Below, piece after piece: positions 17,343-27,700 of a stretch of DNA of 41,680 nucleotides. The DNA lies in NCBI GenBank assembly GCA_015061085.1, contig SUXG01000019.1, positions 1 through 41,680 on the forward strand, given 5' to 3'. The first letter of the stretch is position 1. Each line of letters starts with the position of its first letter. The DNA comes from Bacteroidales bacterium. Its GTDB lineage: Bacteria; Bacteroidota; Bacteroidia; Bacteroidales; Muribaculaceae. The translations under genes and the position numbers were made by a program. The notes beneath the pieces were generated by a model. The model was not told the DNA's origin, did not search any database, and saw only the letters and a list, made by a program, of their open reading frames with translations.

Positions 17343-19952
17343 TTATCTGCTGATTTGGAACAGTTTGTCGTAGTCGCTTTGGAAGTTGCGGTAGGCATTA
17401 CCCATTTCTTCGATTATGCGAAGGTGTACTTCTTGGTTGCCGTCATACCATTCGATAGGCGGATACCAATAGACATCGTCGCGTTTAGGAGCTGTCTTGA
17501 GTCTTATGCCTTGAAAGTAGTCGGCAGGTAGACCTGAATCGCTTCGTGTCATCAAAAATCCTTTCTTTTTCTTTTTGACCTTTTCGCTACCTGCTTCTAC
17601 CCAGCCATATTCTGCCGAGTAAACTTGCAAAGTGCCACAAGTAAATTCGCCTGTCTCCTTGTCCATATCGAGCATTTCAAGACGATAATGGCGAGGTACA
17701 ATTGATGGCGACGACTCACCATTGAATGCCATTATTAATGCAAAGTATAGTGATGCCAACGAGTCGTCTCCACCGATCTTCATGCCTCCCAACGTCATGC
17801 AGCCTCCTTCAAGCACGAGCCAGTCGGTCCCGGACTCCTCGTCGTGCTGATAGCCGCTGATAAGTAGTGGAGCAGCGAAGACGTAGGTCGAGAGGTCGGG
17901 AGTCTTGATGCGTTGAGTCGGGTCAAACATCGGTGCAATAAATCCGTAGGTGTTGTCACCATACGGGTTGGCATCGGCGCAGTCTGAACTTATCTGAGCG
18001 TAGAACGCAATATCCTTGCTGACACCATCTCCAAAATCAAACGTTTTGTTTCCTTGATAAGAATCGGACGCAACAGGCGGCACTACCTCCTCTTTCTTGA
18101 CAAATTTCACATGGATAGAGATGTCGCTTGTGACCGGGAAATATTTGCCCGGAGTGACAGAAAAGAGGTTGGCGGCATCAACATCGACGTATGCTATCGC
18201 CCAATCTTCGGCGGGTTTGGCTGTGAGCGTAGAATTTTCGCCGTAGATGAATGGACCAGGAGGTGATACAAATGCTTTGCCCTCACCCTCTTGTGTGACA
18301 GTGATTCTATATTGCTTAGGCACGACAGTAGTCGGTCCGATTGCCGGGTCATCAAGAGTCGGTGGATCTACCGGTGGATCTACCGGTGGATCGACAGGAT
18401 CGACAGGATCAACCGGCTCGACAGGCCAAGGCTCATTGCGAGCTTCGTTGACCGGCTTGGTGCAGAACACCCATAAGATTTCGCCGTCAGGACGAATGTA
18501 GCCACAATAGTCGCCGGTGATGCCGTAGGCTGTGAGATTCCATATTGCTATGCCATCATTTGTGAAAGGCTGATAATGGCGTATATCGACATCGCCATAT
18601 TCGTAGCACCCCAAGATGCCCTGGCCGTCGTAGGTCATCACCCATTCGGTGGATTCGATATGCTCTATGATGCCCAGACCGATAGGATCGAAGCGTGGTT
18701 GATACTTTAGAGAGTGGACACCATCGAAACTCCTATAACTATAAGTGCGAAGTTTCTCAAAGCGTCGATTGATCATGCTGACCTCGTCGTCATTATCCGA
18801 AATGTAAGCGTATCCACCATAGAATGGGGAAGCATAGTCGTAAGAAGCCAAGAGATTGAAATTGGTGTCGTAGTAGTGGTATTTTTCGTCTTTTACAATG
18901 TAGAAGATACCATCTCTGACCGGTGATGTCTTTTCAAAAATGCTCCATGCCGAGCCTGTCACGCCACTATGAAATACAATCTTTCCGGAGGTGTCGATCA
19001 GGCATAATTCGCCATCAGAAGCGACAATTTTATTAGAGTCTTTAATCACAGCCCAAGCATATCCCTCGCTGAAATCACCGACGACGACAAATCGCCCGTC
19101 GGCAGGGATTACCTCCTTGCCATTGGCATCGATGAAACCCCAACTATTGTAGGATGATGAATAAGCTCGCAGACCGTCACAAAGTGGACGCATTACTTGC
19201 TTATTATCGCCATAGACTTTGAGGTTAGGATACACCTTTTCGCCTCTGACATTGATATAAAAGTATTGTGTTTTGCCGTAGGAAGATTGAGTGACGATAG
19301 CCAATCCGTCTTTAAATGTAGTCACCTCTTTCCAAGAAGGGTCCATCTCTTTGATAGAACCATCGGTGTATAGCAAGCAGATGACCTTATGTCCTTGAGC
19401 ATTTGCCACAGTGCGACGCGCTGAAGCGACACCACTATTGAAGAGAGGATATTTCTGACCTAAAATATCTGATTCGTTGCAATACTCCCACTCGGCATTC
19501 AATAGTTTCTCGCCCGTAATTTTCCAGAACGAGTATTTACTGCCCTGGTCGATAGCGAAAACGCCATCGTTCACAGGCGAAATACGATAGGAGCGGGGAA
19601 TCTCCATGAATAGCGTGTTCTTGGTGATATACGGACTTTGAAATTGGTTAGACTCTGCCTCTTCCCAGTCGCTGTCGTCAATTTCTGTTTTGCTCTCTAC
19701 ATCAGACGCAGGTGCTTGATTGTTATCGACCGGTAGCGCTTTGTCTTGATTTATAGAGGACTTTTCTTTCTTTTGCTTTTTTTGTTTAGCAGTCGGATCA
19801 TTGAGAAACTCGTTTGCTTCTTCAAGTTTTTCGTTTACCTTTTCTAAAGCATTTCCGAGTTTTTTTAGGAATTGGGCTTCAGCCGGAGTTGCAACAAAGA
19901 GCAATAACGATGAAATGGATATTGCAATAAAAATTTTATGAATATATTTCAT
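17343..19952 (-). CDS. Secreted WG-repeat protein with Pro/Asp linker and InlB-like repeat domain
   Basis: The protein is 869 residues from ATG 19952, which opens a clean signal peptide (ISISSLLLFVATPAEA, cut before Gln). An in-frame ATG 33 nt upstream is possible but less likely. A charged coiled segment (about residues 30-80) is followed by WG-type beta repeats (about residues 100-505, for example SYNSWGFIDANGKEVIP and GSIKEMDPSWKEV). Then comes a Pro/Asp linker (PVDPVDPVDPPVDPPVDPP), a divergent InlB B-repeat-type domain (YRITVTQEGEGKAFVSP, then FVKKEE) and about 235 C-terminal residues I do not recognise. It is probably periplasmic or surface-exposed and works through binding, not catalysis; WG repeats have no known enzymatic role. 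Confidence 0.8.
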   Translation of the reverse strand: MKYIHKIFIAISISSLLLFVATPAEAQFLKKLGNALEKVNEKLEEANEFLNDPTAKQKKQKKEKSSINQDKALPVDNNQAPASDVESKTEIDDSDWEEAESNQFQSPYITKNTLFMEIPRSYRISPVNDGVFAIDQGSKYSFWKITGEKLLNAEWEYCNESDILGQKYPLFNSGVASARRTVANAQGHKVICLLYTDGSIKEMDPSWKEVTTFKDGLAIVTQSSYGKTQYFYINVRGEKVYPNLKVYGDNKQVMRPLCDGLRAYSSSYNSWGFIDANGKEVIPADGRFVVVGDFSEGYAWAVIKDSNKIVASDGELCLIDTSGKIVFHSGVTGSAWSIFEKTSPVRDGIFYIVKDEKYHYYDTNFNLLASYDYASPFYGGYAYISDNDDEVSMINRRFEKLRTYSYRSFDGVHSLKYQPRFDPIGLGIIEHIESTEWVMTYDGQGILGCYEYGDVDIRHYQPFTNDGIAIWNLTAYGITGDYCGYIRPDGEILWVFCTKPVNEARNEPWPVEPVDPVDPVDPPVDPPVDPPTLDDPAIGPTTVVPKQYRITVTQEGEGKAFVSPPGPFIYGENSTLTAKPAEDWAIAYVDVDAANLFSVTPGKYFPVTSDISIHVKFVKKEEVVPPVASDSYQGNKTFDFGDGVSKDIAFYAQISSDCADANPYGDNTYGFIAPMFDPTQRIKTPDLSTYVFAAPLLISGYQHDEESGTDWLVLEGGCMTLGGMKIGGDDSLASLYFALIMAFNGESSPSIVPRHYRLEMLDMDKETGEFTCGTLQVYSAEYGWVEAGSEKVKKKKKGFLMTRSDSGLPADYFQGIRLKTAPKRDDVYWYPPIEWYDGNQEVHLRIIEEMGNAYRNFQSDYDKLFQISR
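18361..18423. repeat. In-frame 12/9-bp tandem repeat in the WG protein linker
   Basis: Two copies of GGTGGATCTACC (18361-18384), one GGTGGATCGACA (18385-18396) and three 9-bp units (GGATCGACA, GGATCAACC, GGCTCGACA) up to 18423. The units are multiples of three, so gain or loss of copies would change linker length without a frameshift. Confidence 0.8.
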
Positions 19953-20018
19953 GGCGATTGTTTTGGTGTTATAATTACTAATCATGAATGTGAATAATTC
20001 ACTTTTTAGGAAAATTTA

Positions 20019-20039
20019 GGGCGACAAAATATGTCGCCC
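20019..20039 (-). terminator. Intrinsic terminator after the DUF4878 gene
   Basis: Arms GGGCGACA (20019-20026) and TGTCGCCC (20032-20039) form a perfect 8-bp stem, loop 5 nt. On the minus strand it is followed by TAAATTTTCC. Confidence 0.65.
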
Positions 20040-20105
20040 AATGTTGTTTAGGAAACGTCTATAAATTCCTAAATGGAGAATAGATGTGTTCCTAATGATT
20101 GATTC

Positions 20106-20519
20106 TTATTTTTTTAGATATGGCTTCCATTGACCATCGACCAATTTGAGGTCGTATTTTTGAGTGTCGGTAGAGCCATCTCCGTAAGTAAATTCAACTT
20201 TAACAACAGCAGTGTTGCCGTCTTCAGCAATTTCTTCACTGACAACTTTGTAGGAAGTTATGCCTTGTTTTTCAGCAATTTGTTTTTCGCCTTTTTCTTT
20301 GCCCATGGCAACGAGCATAGCTTTAGTTGCGTCAATATCTTCTTTGCTTGCATTTTCGTCGAAGGCTAATTGATTAGTAATACCTTCATAATCGCCTGCT
20401 TTAAGCAGTTCTGCACACTTTTCGGCTGCAGCAGTCGGAGTAGAACCGTCACCACCACATGCAATAAATACTGTAGCTGTTAGGATAAACGCTACTAATA
20501 ATAGCAAATTCTTTTTCAT
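20106..20519 (-). CDS. DUF4878-like lipoprotein (NTF2-type fold)
   Basis: The 137-residue protein carries a lipoprotein signal (FILTATVFIAC, followed by GGDG). The mature part has an N-terminal helix (TAAAEKCAELLKAGDYEGI) and C-terminal strands ending YDLKLVDGQWKPYLKK, the typical closing motif of DUF4878 and lumazine-binding-like NTF2-fold lipoproteins. A periplasmic or outer-membrane location is likely; the ligand is unknown. The GGDG after the Cys is not acidic enough to suggest surface export. It starts 24 nt downstream of the C92-type gene and probably shares its transcript. Confidence 0.85.
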   Translation of the reverse strand: MKKNLLLLVAFILTATVFIACGGDGSTPTAAAEKCAELLKAGDYEGITNQLAFDENASKEDIDATKAMLVAMGKEKGEKQIAEKQGITSYKVVSEEIAEDGNTAVVKVEFTYGDGSTDTQKYDLKLVDGQWKPYLKK

Positions 20520-20543
20520 AATGTAAATTTTTAATGGTTAATA

Positions 20544-21188
20544 TTAATAGTTGTATATCAATTTTAGTTTTTTATTGTTGTATATATCTGAGGGCATAAT
20601 GTAGTCGCCTTGCAAACCGGGGATAAAAGCAGTGCTTTTTCTGTTTTCGCTGATGTCTATTCCTATATTGGAATAAAGCAATAGGATAAATTCGGTGCAA
20701 TAAAGCGAGCAAGTGTCGTTCAAATCGTAGTTGTGGTCAAACTTGACGTTTTGTCGTTCTTTATCGATGGCTGATTTCGACAACGTTTTTCTTTGCTCAT
20801 CAGAAAGATTTAATCTCATAACAGCTCCTGCCGAGGCATGATTTTGAGAGAAAAATATTTCAATAGCATCAATTTTGACTCTGTCGAAATCAAGGTCGTT
20901 GTTATGTTCTCCCGGTACGGAATGAGCCACTTTCAGCGTGTCGTTTTCATTGATAATCATTCCTATGTGGGAGTATTTACCATTGATGTCGCCTGCTAAT
21001 ACGATTCTGCTTACGACTCCTTCGCCTCTGCGAAAGACTATATCACCTTCTTTAACTATAGATTTAATAGAGTCAACGTGTTGTGAATTGTCGCCAATGT
21101 TTTTGTCGGCACAACTATTTATCAAAACTATAGCGAGCAAAGATATTACGATGCTTTTAAGGTTTGATAAATTATATGATTCGCACAT
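20544..21188 (-). CDS. YiiX/YebB-like (C92, NlpC/P60 fold) cysteine hydrolase lipoprotein
   Basis: The 214-residue protein has an N-terminal lipoprotein signal (IVISLLAIVLINSC). Family motifs of permuted papain-like hydrolases appear in order: KEGDIVFRRG, then YSHIGMI with the candidate catalytic His, then LYCTEFILLLY with the candidate catalytic Cys, then AFIPGLQGDYIMPSDIY. Such proteins cut amide bonds in peptidoglycan or lipid substrates; which one applies here is not visible. It is the first gene of a pair with the DUF4878 lipoprotein, both on the minus strand. Confidence 0.8.
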   Translation of the reverse strand: MCESYNLSNLKSIVISLLAIVLINSCADKNIGDNSQHVDSIKSIVKEGDIVFRRGEGVVSRIVLAGDINGKYSHIGMIINENDTLKVAHSVPGEHNNDLDFDRVKIDAIEIFFSQNHASAGAVMRLNLSDEQRKTLSKSAIDKERQNVKFDHNYDLNDTCSLYCTEFILLLYSNIGIDISENRKSTAFIPGLQGDYIMPSDIYNNKKLKLIYNY

Positions 21189-21319
21189 CTTCCATTAAAT
21201 TTGTCGCAATTTACAAAAATAAATGTTAATAAACAAATTTTATTGCAATATTTTTAGAAAATTTTGAAAAAATGTGTGCAAATTGATTTTTGGATTAGTC
21301 GTTTTGTGATCGTATAGGC

Positions 21320-22339
21320 TTATTGTTTTTCTGATATTGCGACGTCAATACGTGTCAATTGGAGTACGATTTCACGACGATTATTGAGGAGCACCACTTT
21401 GTTTTTTTCAATCGGTTTTAGATACTCGACTTCTTCCAAGGCAACTAATAAGGAAGTTTCGTTAGAAGCATCCGGGCAAGCCATTCTTGTGGTGATGATT
21501 TTTTGGAATGAAAGAGTGTTGGCCGTCTCAAGGTCGGTCTCAAGAGAGCCGTTGAGTATATTGCAGCCTGTGTTTCCATGCACTTTTCGTTCGTCGATGT
21601 CGAACACTAATTGCATATTGTCGTCATCGATAGGCAAGCCGTCGATTTCAGTGACATGCCATGCACCATTTAAGAAATCAAAATTTTGGTGCATCAGTTG
21701 CATTAATGGATTTCGATTAATGTCAAGGAATTCAAGATAATGCTGGTTGTTGTCGTAATGCCAAGAGTAGAAGCGAGTGTTGTTGAGAGCCTGATTGATG
21801 TCATACTCAGTCAGGTCTTGCATAGCACATGCTTTGGTCGTAGCTATTACGTTTTTGAAAGACAAAGTACTATCAGATTGATTATATTTATATGTGGCAT
21901 TAATGATGTTGCAACCATTATTGCCGTATATCATATTTTCGTTTGGGTTGAATTTGATATATGGAGGGTATTCTCCTTTTGCCGGTTTGCCATTAACCAT
22001 TTCAATAGCCCAATCGCCTAAAAGCGCACCATGTTCGATTTTTGAAGATATCTGTTTGTTTTTTGTCTCAGATTTGATTGTGTTTTCTGAAGCTTTTGAG
22101 CTGTTTGAATCGGTTGTGTTTTTAGAGGTGTTTACAGTTTCTGAGACATTGTCGGTAGGGAAATCAGTCTCATCAATATTGTTTTTCGGGAGATTTATCG
22201 CTTCGCGATCATGATGTATTTCTTTTTCTACAGCAACGATTTTATCATTGGGGTTTTCAAAAATACGTTGTAGGTTTGTACATCCTGAGCAAAGAAGAAG
22301 GCAAGCGATGCCTGTTATTATAGATTTAAACTGTTTCAT
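21320..22339 (-). CDS. Lipoprotein with two META (HslJ-like) domains
   Basis: The 339-residue protein has a lipoprotein signal (GIACLLLCSGC), then a Ser/Asn/Lys-rich linker of about 80 residues. Two META domains follow: residues of about 104-220 (LLGDWAIEMVNGKPAKGEYP, IYGNNGCNIINATY, TTKACAMQDL) and about 224-335 (LNGAWHVTEIDGLPIDDD, VHGNTGCNILNGS, TTRMACPDAS). Each keeps the GNxGCN core and the MxC element. META domains occur in HslJ and other stress-linked lipoproteins without enzymatic activity. It stands alone on the minus strand, with its own -7 box upstream. Confidence 0.88.
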   Translation of the reverse strand: MKQFKSIITGIACLLLCSGCTNLQRIFENPNDKIVAVEKEIHHDREAINLPKNNIDETDFPTDNVSETVNTSKNTTDSNSSKASENTIKSETKNKQISSKIEHGALLGDWAIEMVNGKPAKGEYPPYIKFNPNENMIYGNNGCNIINATYKYNQSDSTLSFKNVIATTKACAMQDLTEYDINQALNNTRFYSWHYDNNQHYLEFLDINRNPLMQLMHQNFDFLNGAWHVTEIDGLPIDDDNMQLVFDIDERKVHGNTGCNILNGSLETDLETANTLSFQKIITTRMACPDASNETSLLVALEEVEYLKPIEKNKVVLLNNRREIVLQLTRIDVAISEKQ

Positions 22340-22364
22340 TATTGTTATATGTTATTATATTTTG

Positions 22365-22372
22365 CAAAGTTA
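22365..22372 (-). promoter_or_regulatory. Likely -7 box for the META lipoprotein
   Basis: On the minus strand it reads TAACTTTG, an exact match, 25 nt upstream of the ATG at 22339. A TTG lies 16 nt further upstream, closer than the usual 19-21. Confidence 0.5.
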
Positions 22373-22629
22373 CGAATTAATTTTGATACAATGGAGAAGT
22401 TATACAAATCTTAACAAAGCAGATTGTGTATTATGGAAATAGGATGACTGTTTAAACAATTGTCATTGTTTTATATCTATATTGTTGTAACGTTGTTGTT
22501 GGGATATTGTTTGTTTGGCAAAGGGTTAAGGAAAGTTTTTTATTTGAGGAAGTTTCCTTAAAAAATATTAGATGTTTTAAAAACTCGAAATAAATTGCTA
22601 ATTTCGCGACGTAAAGCAGGTGTTTAAAG

Positions 22630-24681
22630 ATGATTTCAATGAAAAGAAATATTATATTTTACATATTCATATTTGTCTGTCCATTTAGTCTTTATTCGCA
22701 AGTCAATGCTGAGCAGGTCCTTTCTATCGGTAAAAATGTGTTGTCGATGGAAGATTATATGCTTTCAATCCAGTACTTTAATCAAGCGATAAAGGCAAAG
22801 CCGTATTTGTCGGAAGCATATTTTTATAGAGGGCTGGCAAAGTTGTATCTTGAGGACTATCGTGGAGCGGAAGAGGATTGCTCATTGGCTTTGGAGCGAA
22901 ATAAATTCAGGACAGAAGCCTATAAAGTCAGAGGCTTTGCACGACAAGCAATGGGTCTTGATTCTCTTGCAATAGAGGACTACAATTTTGGTCTTCAGTA
23001 TGCGCCTATGGATAAGTATTTTATGTTTTATAAGGCAGTGGCACAGACGGAGTTGTCAAGGTATGAAGATGCTCAGAAAACGTATGCATCATTGTTGAGA
23101 GCATATCCAAAATTTGAGGATGGTTATTCAGGAAGAGCACAATTGTATTTGGCAATGAAAGATACGACACGAGCTCTTGGTGATATAAATAAGGCGGTTG
23201 AAATTTCTAAAAACATAGTCAATCCGTATCTAATGCGAGCTGATATATATTCGAAGCAGCATAATTGGGATAAGGCTTTGGAGGATATGGAGACTGTCAT
23301 AAGACTGAGTCCTCAAGAAGCTGATTATTATGTAAATAGGGCATATCTTAGATATAATTTGGATGACTATTTCGGGGCAATGAGCGACTATAATTATGCG
23401 ATAGAGTTGGAGCCTTTTAATACGGCAGCGATATTTAATCGAGGTTTGTTGCGATATGAGGTAATGGATTTGGAAAAAGCGGAGACGGACTTTACTACAG
23501 TTTTGGAATGGGATGCGACGAATTTTCATGCTCGATATAATAGAGGCTTGATAAGATTGGATTTGAATAAGCATAAAGAAGCGTTGGCAGATTTTAATGA
23601 TATAGCCAAACGTTATCCGAGGTTTTATCCGATATATTATGCCATAGCTCAGGCACAGTATGGACTTGGTAATCAGAGGGCATATTTTGAGAATATACGC
23701 AAAGGCGACTCGTTGGTAGAGGGATATGTGAAGAATCCGGAGAAGAATCCGTTAGAAAAGCCTACGATTGCAGCCGGACGTTCAAATGATAAGGGTGTCA
23801 ATCAATGGTCAGAAGAGTCGGAAATGGATGTGATGAATCGTTTTAATCAGCTTGTGACAGTCAATGAAAATCAGGAGTCACGATTATCTTATAACGATAA
23901 GATTAAAGGACGAGTGCAGGATAGAAATGTCAGGGTAGAACCAGAACCGATCTATGGGTTGACTTATTATGATTCGGCAAGCGAATTGCGTAGTTTGAGC
24001 AATTATTTCAGGGAGCTTGATGATTTGAATCAGTCGGGTTATCTTGATAGAACGATATATTTGTCGAATGAGATAGTGACTCCGGGTGATGAGGCTGAAA
24101 TCAATCGTTTGTTTGCATACATAGAGAATTATACATCGATAATAGGGAGCAATCGCTGCAGGCCGGTTGATTATTTCGGTCGAGGAATTAATTATCTGAT
24201 GCTTAAGGATTATGATGATGCGATAGTGGATTTGGATAAGGCGATAGAGATGAATGGCATGTTTACTGTGGCGTATATGGCAAGGGCGTATGCAAAGCAG
24301 TGCCGATTGGAAATGAATGAATTAATCAGTCAGTCGGAGCAGAAGTCAAATGAAGAAATAGCGATGCTTGGCAATCAAGGCAGAAATCTTGCGATTTCGG
24401 AGATTATCGCTGACTATGATAAGGCTATAGAACTTAATTCGAGGTTGATCTATGCGTGGTATAATAAAGGGAATTTACTTCTAAAGATAAATGATTTGAC
24501 GTCAGCACTCAATTGCTATACGGAGGCAATACGCATAAATCCGGAGTTTGGACAGGCGTATTACAACAGGGGTCTTGTCTATTTGCAATTGGGCAATAAG
24601 GCCAATGGTATCTCGGATTTGAGTAAGGCAGGAGAGTTGGGTGTGTTGCCGTCGTATAATGTGCTGAAGAGGATGAAGTAG
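22630..24681 (+). CDS. Secreted TPR-repeat protein
   Basis: The 683-residue protein has a signal peptide (IIFYIFIFVCPFSLYSQ); the start may be ATG 22630 or the in-frame ATG 22639. Tandem tetratricopeptide repeats fill residues of about 28-370 (AYFYRGLAKLYLEDYRGAEEDCSLAL, ADYYVNRAYLRYNLDDYFGAMSDY). A non-repeat segment of about 140 residues follows, then more repeats (DYFGRGINYLMLKDYDDAIVDL, IYAWYNKGNLLLKINDLTSAL, AYYNRGLVYLQLGNKANGISDL). It should be a periplasmic scaffold for protein-protein contact; partners are unknown. A near-consensus TAATTTCG at 22599-22606 may be its -7 box. Confidence 0.85.
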   Translation: MISMKRNIIFYIFIFVCPFSLYSQVNAEQVLSIGKNVLSMEDYMLSIQYFNQAIKAKPYLSEAYFYRGLAKLYLEDYRGAEEDCSLALERNKFRTEAYKVRGFARQAMGLDSLAIEDYNFGLQYAPMDKYFMFYKAVAQTELSRYEDAQKTYASLLRAYPKFEDGYSGRAQLYLAMKDTTRALGDINKAVEISKNIVNPYLMRADIYSKQHNWDKALEDMETVIRLSPQEADYYVNRAYLRYNLDDYFGAMSDYNYAIELEPFNTAAIFNRGLLRYEVMDLEKAETDFTTVLEWDATNFHARYNRGLIRLDLNKHKEALADFNDIAKRYPRFYPIYYAIAQAQYGLGNQRAYFENIRKGDSLVEGYVKNPEKNPLEKPTIAAGRSNDKGVNQWSEESEMDVMNRFNQLVTVNENQESRLSYNDKIKGRVQDRNVRVEPEPIYGLTYYDSASELRSLSNYFRELDDLNQSGYLDRTIYLSNEIVTPGDEAEINRLFAYIENYTSIIGSNRCRPVDYFGRGINYLMLKDYDDAIVDLDKAIEMNGMFTVAYMARAYAKQCRLEMNELISQSEQKSNEEIAMLGNQGRNLAISEIIADYDKAIELNSRLIYAWYNKGNLLLKINDLTSALNCYTEAIRINPEFGQAYYNRGLVYLQLGNKANGISDLSKAGELGVLPSYNVLKRMK

Positions 24682-24707
24682 TTATTGTCATCCTCTTGCA
24701 GCTGATG

Positions 24708-27700
24708 TTATCGGTTGCAAAGCTGACGGAAGTCGCAGTATTCGCAACGTTTAGAGTCTGTGGTCTGCGTAAATTGCAGATTTGGGTTGAAAATTTCTTC
24801 GATTTTGTGTTTTATGTTTTCGACAAATTCCCGGTTGAAATCGTCGGGTGCAGTGTTGGCGTTTTTTGTATTGTTTGTCGGAATATTTTTGTAGTCGTTG
24901 ATAGGTGATTTTTTGAGGGTAATATCGGCAGATGTCTCGCCTTTGGCAAAGTTCTGAACTTTATATATTGCAGGTTTTATCGCCTTTTTGTAGTTGAGGT
25001 GTTCGGCATAGAGGTTTGCGTAAAGGAGCAGTTGGAAAATTGCGCTGTTGCCTTTATCGTCAAATATATCGTTTAATTTGGTTATGTTTGTATTATCTCC
25101 TCCTGTTTTATAATCGACTATACGCAATGTGTCAATATTGTCAATGCGTATAATGTCTAAACGGTCAATTATGTATTTCATGTTGACTTTCAAATCGGGA
25201 TTTATTTGCCATTGGAATTCGTTTTTAATTTCGCTGCCTTTGTATATGAAAGGTGTCAGGGACTTGTCGAAAAGAAGAGTAGAGACAATGTATTCAAAAA
25301 TTATGTTTCTGAAAATCATTGCGTTACCTTGTGGCTCTAAATCGCTTATTTTGCCGTTGTATTCTTGGTTGATGTATCTGTCGATACGAAGTCTCAGCAT
25401 ATTTTTGTCGGCAAGGATGCTATCGATAAATTCATGTGTAATGGTTTTTCCGGGATTTAGTTCGCGACCGACTTCGTTTTTTTCATCGGGGGTATATAAA
25501 TCCTGCATAATTCTATGGAAAATGTTTCCGATGGTGATTGCATCCATAAATTCGGATGGCTCGATGTCGGAGTTGATGTTTTCGATGTTTCTGAAATAGA
25601 ATAGCAGAGGGCAAATGAGATAGTTTTTCAGAGCAGAAGCAGATAGGTGTTTTCTTGATTCGGGGTCTTGTGTCAAGAATTTTTTAAGGCTTTCTGCTAC
25701 AGTACCTGTTTTGTCGATGTTAAGTGCTTGAGAAGATTTTTGTTTTATTTCGAAATTCAATGATTTGACATCGATATTTGATTGAGGATAAAGATGTTTT
25801 AGTTGTGAAATGTATCTTGAATAGTCGCCTGATTTCAATCCTGACGTTCTGGAGTCAAACAAAAGAAATACATTTTTTGCACGGCTTATCATGCGGTAGA
25901 AGTAGTAGGCAAAAATGCTTTCTTGGAAATGTAGTGTAGGCATACCATATCCTTGTCGAAGGGAGTTTGGGATGAATGATCGAGTACGCATTTTGCGAGG
26001 GAAAATACGTTCGTTCATTGAAGGGATGATTATATTGTCGAAGTCGAGGCATCGGGATTCGAGTATCCCCATAATCTGCACTCCTTTAAGTGGTTCGCCT
26101 TCGAAAGTTATTTTTTCGGTTGATAATAGGCGGTCAGTCAGTAGTAGAAGTGTGTTGCGAGTCATTTTGATGTTGTAGGTTGAAATTGATTCGCTGAGAC
26201 GTGTCAATGCTTCACGATATGCAATTATGCAATCAACTTCGATTTTAGAGCGAATGATGCCTTCGGAGGATTCATTTTCGATGAGTGTTTGCAGACGTTC
26301 GAATATTTTGTCCAAGAAAATGATTGTTTCTTGGGCAGACGCATTTTTAGAAATATTAGAGAATATTATGTTTGTTTTGTGGTCTGAAAAATCTTCTAAT
26401 TGGCTTGTTGAAATATTAAATAGGTGTTGTTGGACAATTGCTTTTTTGATGTTTTCGATAGATTTTGAGTCAAGAATCATATTTGCGTAAGGGTGGCTCA
26501 AAATTGCTTTTACGTCTTCGAAGTAGAATAATGTTTCAGCATTTTTAGAAGAAGCTCTGTCGTAGGCTTTTCTGAGCAGAGCAGCGAAAGAAGCCGTTGC
26601 AGTCAGCTTTATGGGGTAGCCCATAGTTAGGTTGGCTGTCGACATATTTTCGGGGAATGAATGAAGCAGAGGCAGCAATAATTCTTCGTCGGGGAGGATT
26701 ACAGCAGTGTTTGTCAATTTGTCGATGTCTGAGTTTTTTTTACAAATGGTGTGTAGGAGTTTTCCGATTTTTTTAGCTTGATAAGAGTTTGATGGGCAAG
26801 AGAATGCTTCTAATTTGGAAGGAAACGAGTTTGTGTCGGATGATGAAATGTCAAAGTGAGATTTGAATATTTCTTTGTTTTTTAGAATGAATTTTGTGGC
26901 ATTGTTGTTTTTGTCGGATAGGGCAGGACCGGTGCAATCCCAATAGAAGTCGGCGAAGAAGTCTTGGTCGGTGTTGTTGTTAAGATTTTGGAGTTTCGAA
27001 AAGATGTTGTATTCGATTGTGGATAGGACGTTGAAGCCGATGAATATGATTTTGGAGTAAGGGAAAGCATCTTTGCCGTTTTCGCAGATGTTTTGGTATG
27101 CAAGTCGGTAGGCCCCTCCGGTGTATGTCAAAGATCTGTTTTCAAGTTCATTGTTAAGACTATGGTATAGAGGAGCTAACGTTTCCCAAATTTTTAAGAA
27201 TCGATTTTTTGATTCGGAATTGTTTTGGGTGTTGAAGTGGTTCCAAAATGATTGTGTGGAATTGACGGGGTCGTTGTTTCCGAAGTAATCATTTATGATT
27301 TCTTGTTGTTGCTCAGTGAGATAGTTTGCTTGTATTTCTTTATAGTCTTTGATGTTTTTGAAAAGAGAGTCGGGATTTACGCAAGACATATCGACTTCGT
27401 TGAAGTCGCTTAATATGGTATCGCCCCAAGCTCTGAATTTGTCAAATTCGATGTTTTCGTCAATGAGTTTAGAGTATTCTTTATAAAGAAGAAATAGGAG
27501 GTCGAGGCGATTATCGATGTCTCGTTTGCAAGTTTGAACCACAAGGTCGCTGATTGTCATTATTTTTGGGGAAAGCGCAATTTTCCCTTTGATGACGTCG
27601 TTCAGATGCTTTAGGAAGAAGCTTCCACTTCTTTTGTTGGGGAATACGAAACAAAAATTGCTTAAATCGTTGTAATGATTTGTGTATGCTTCAGCAATGC

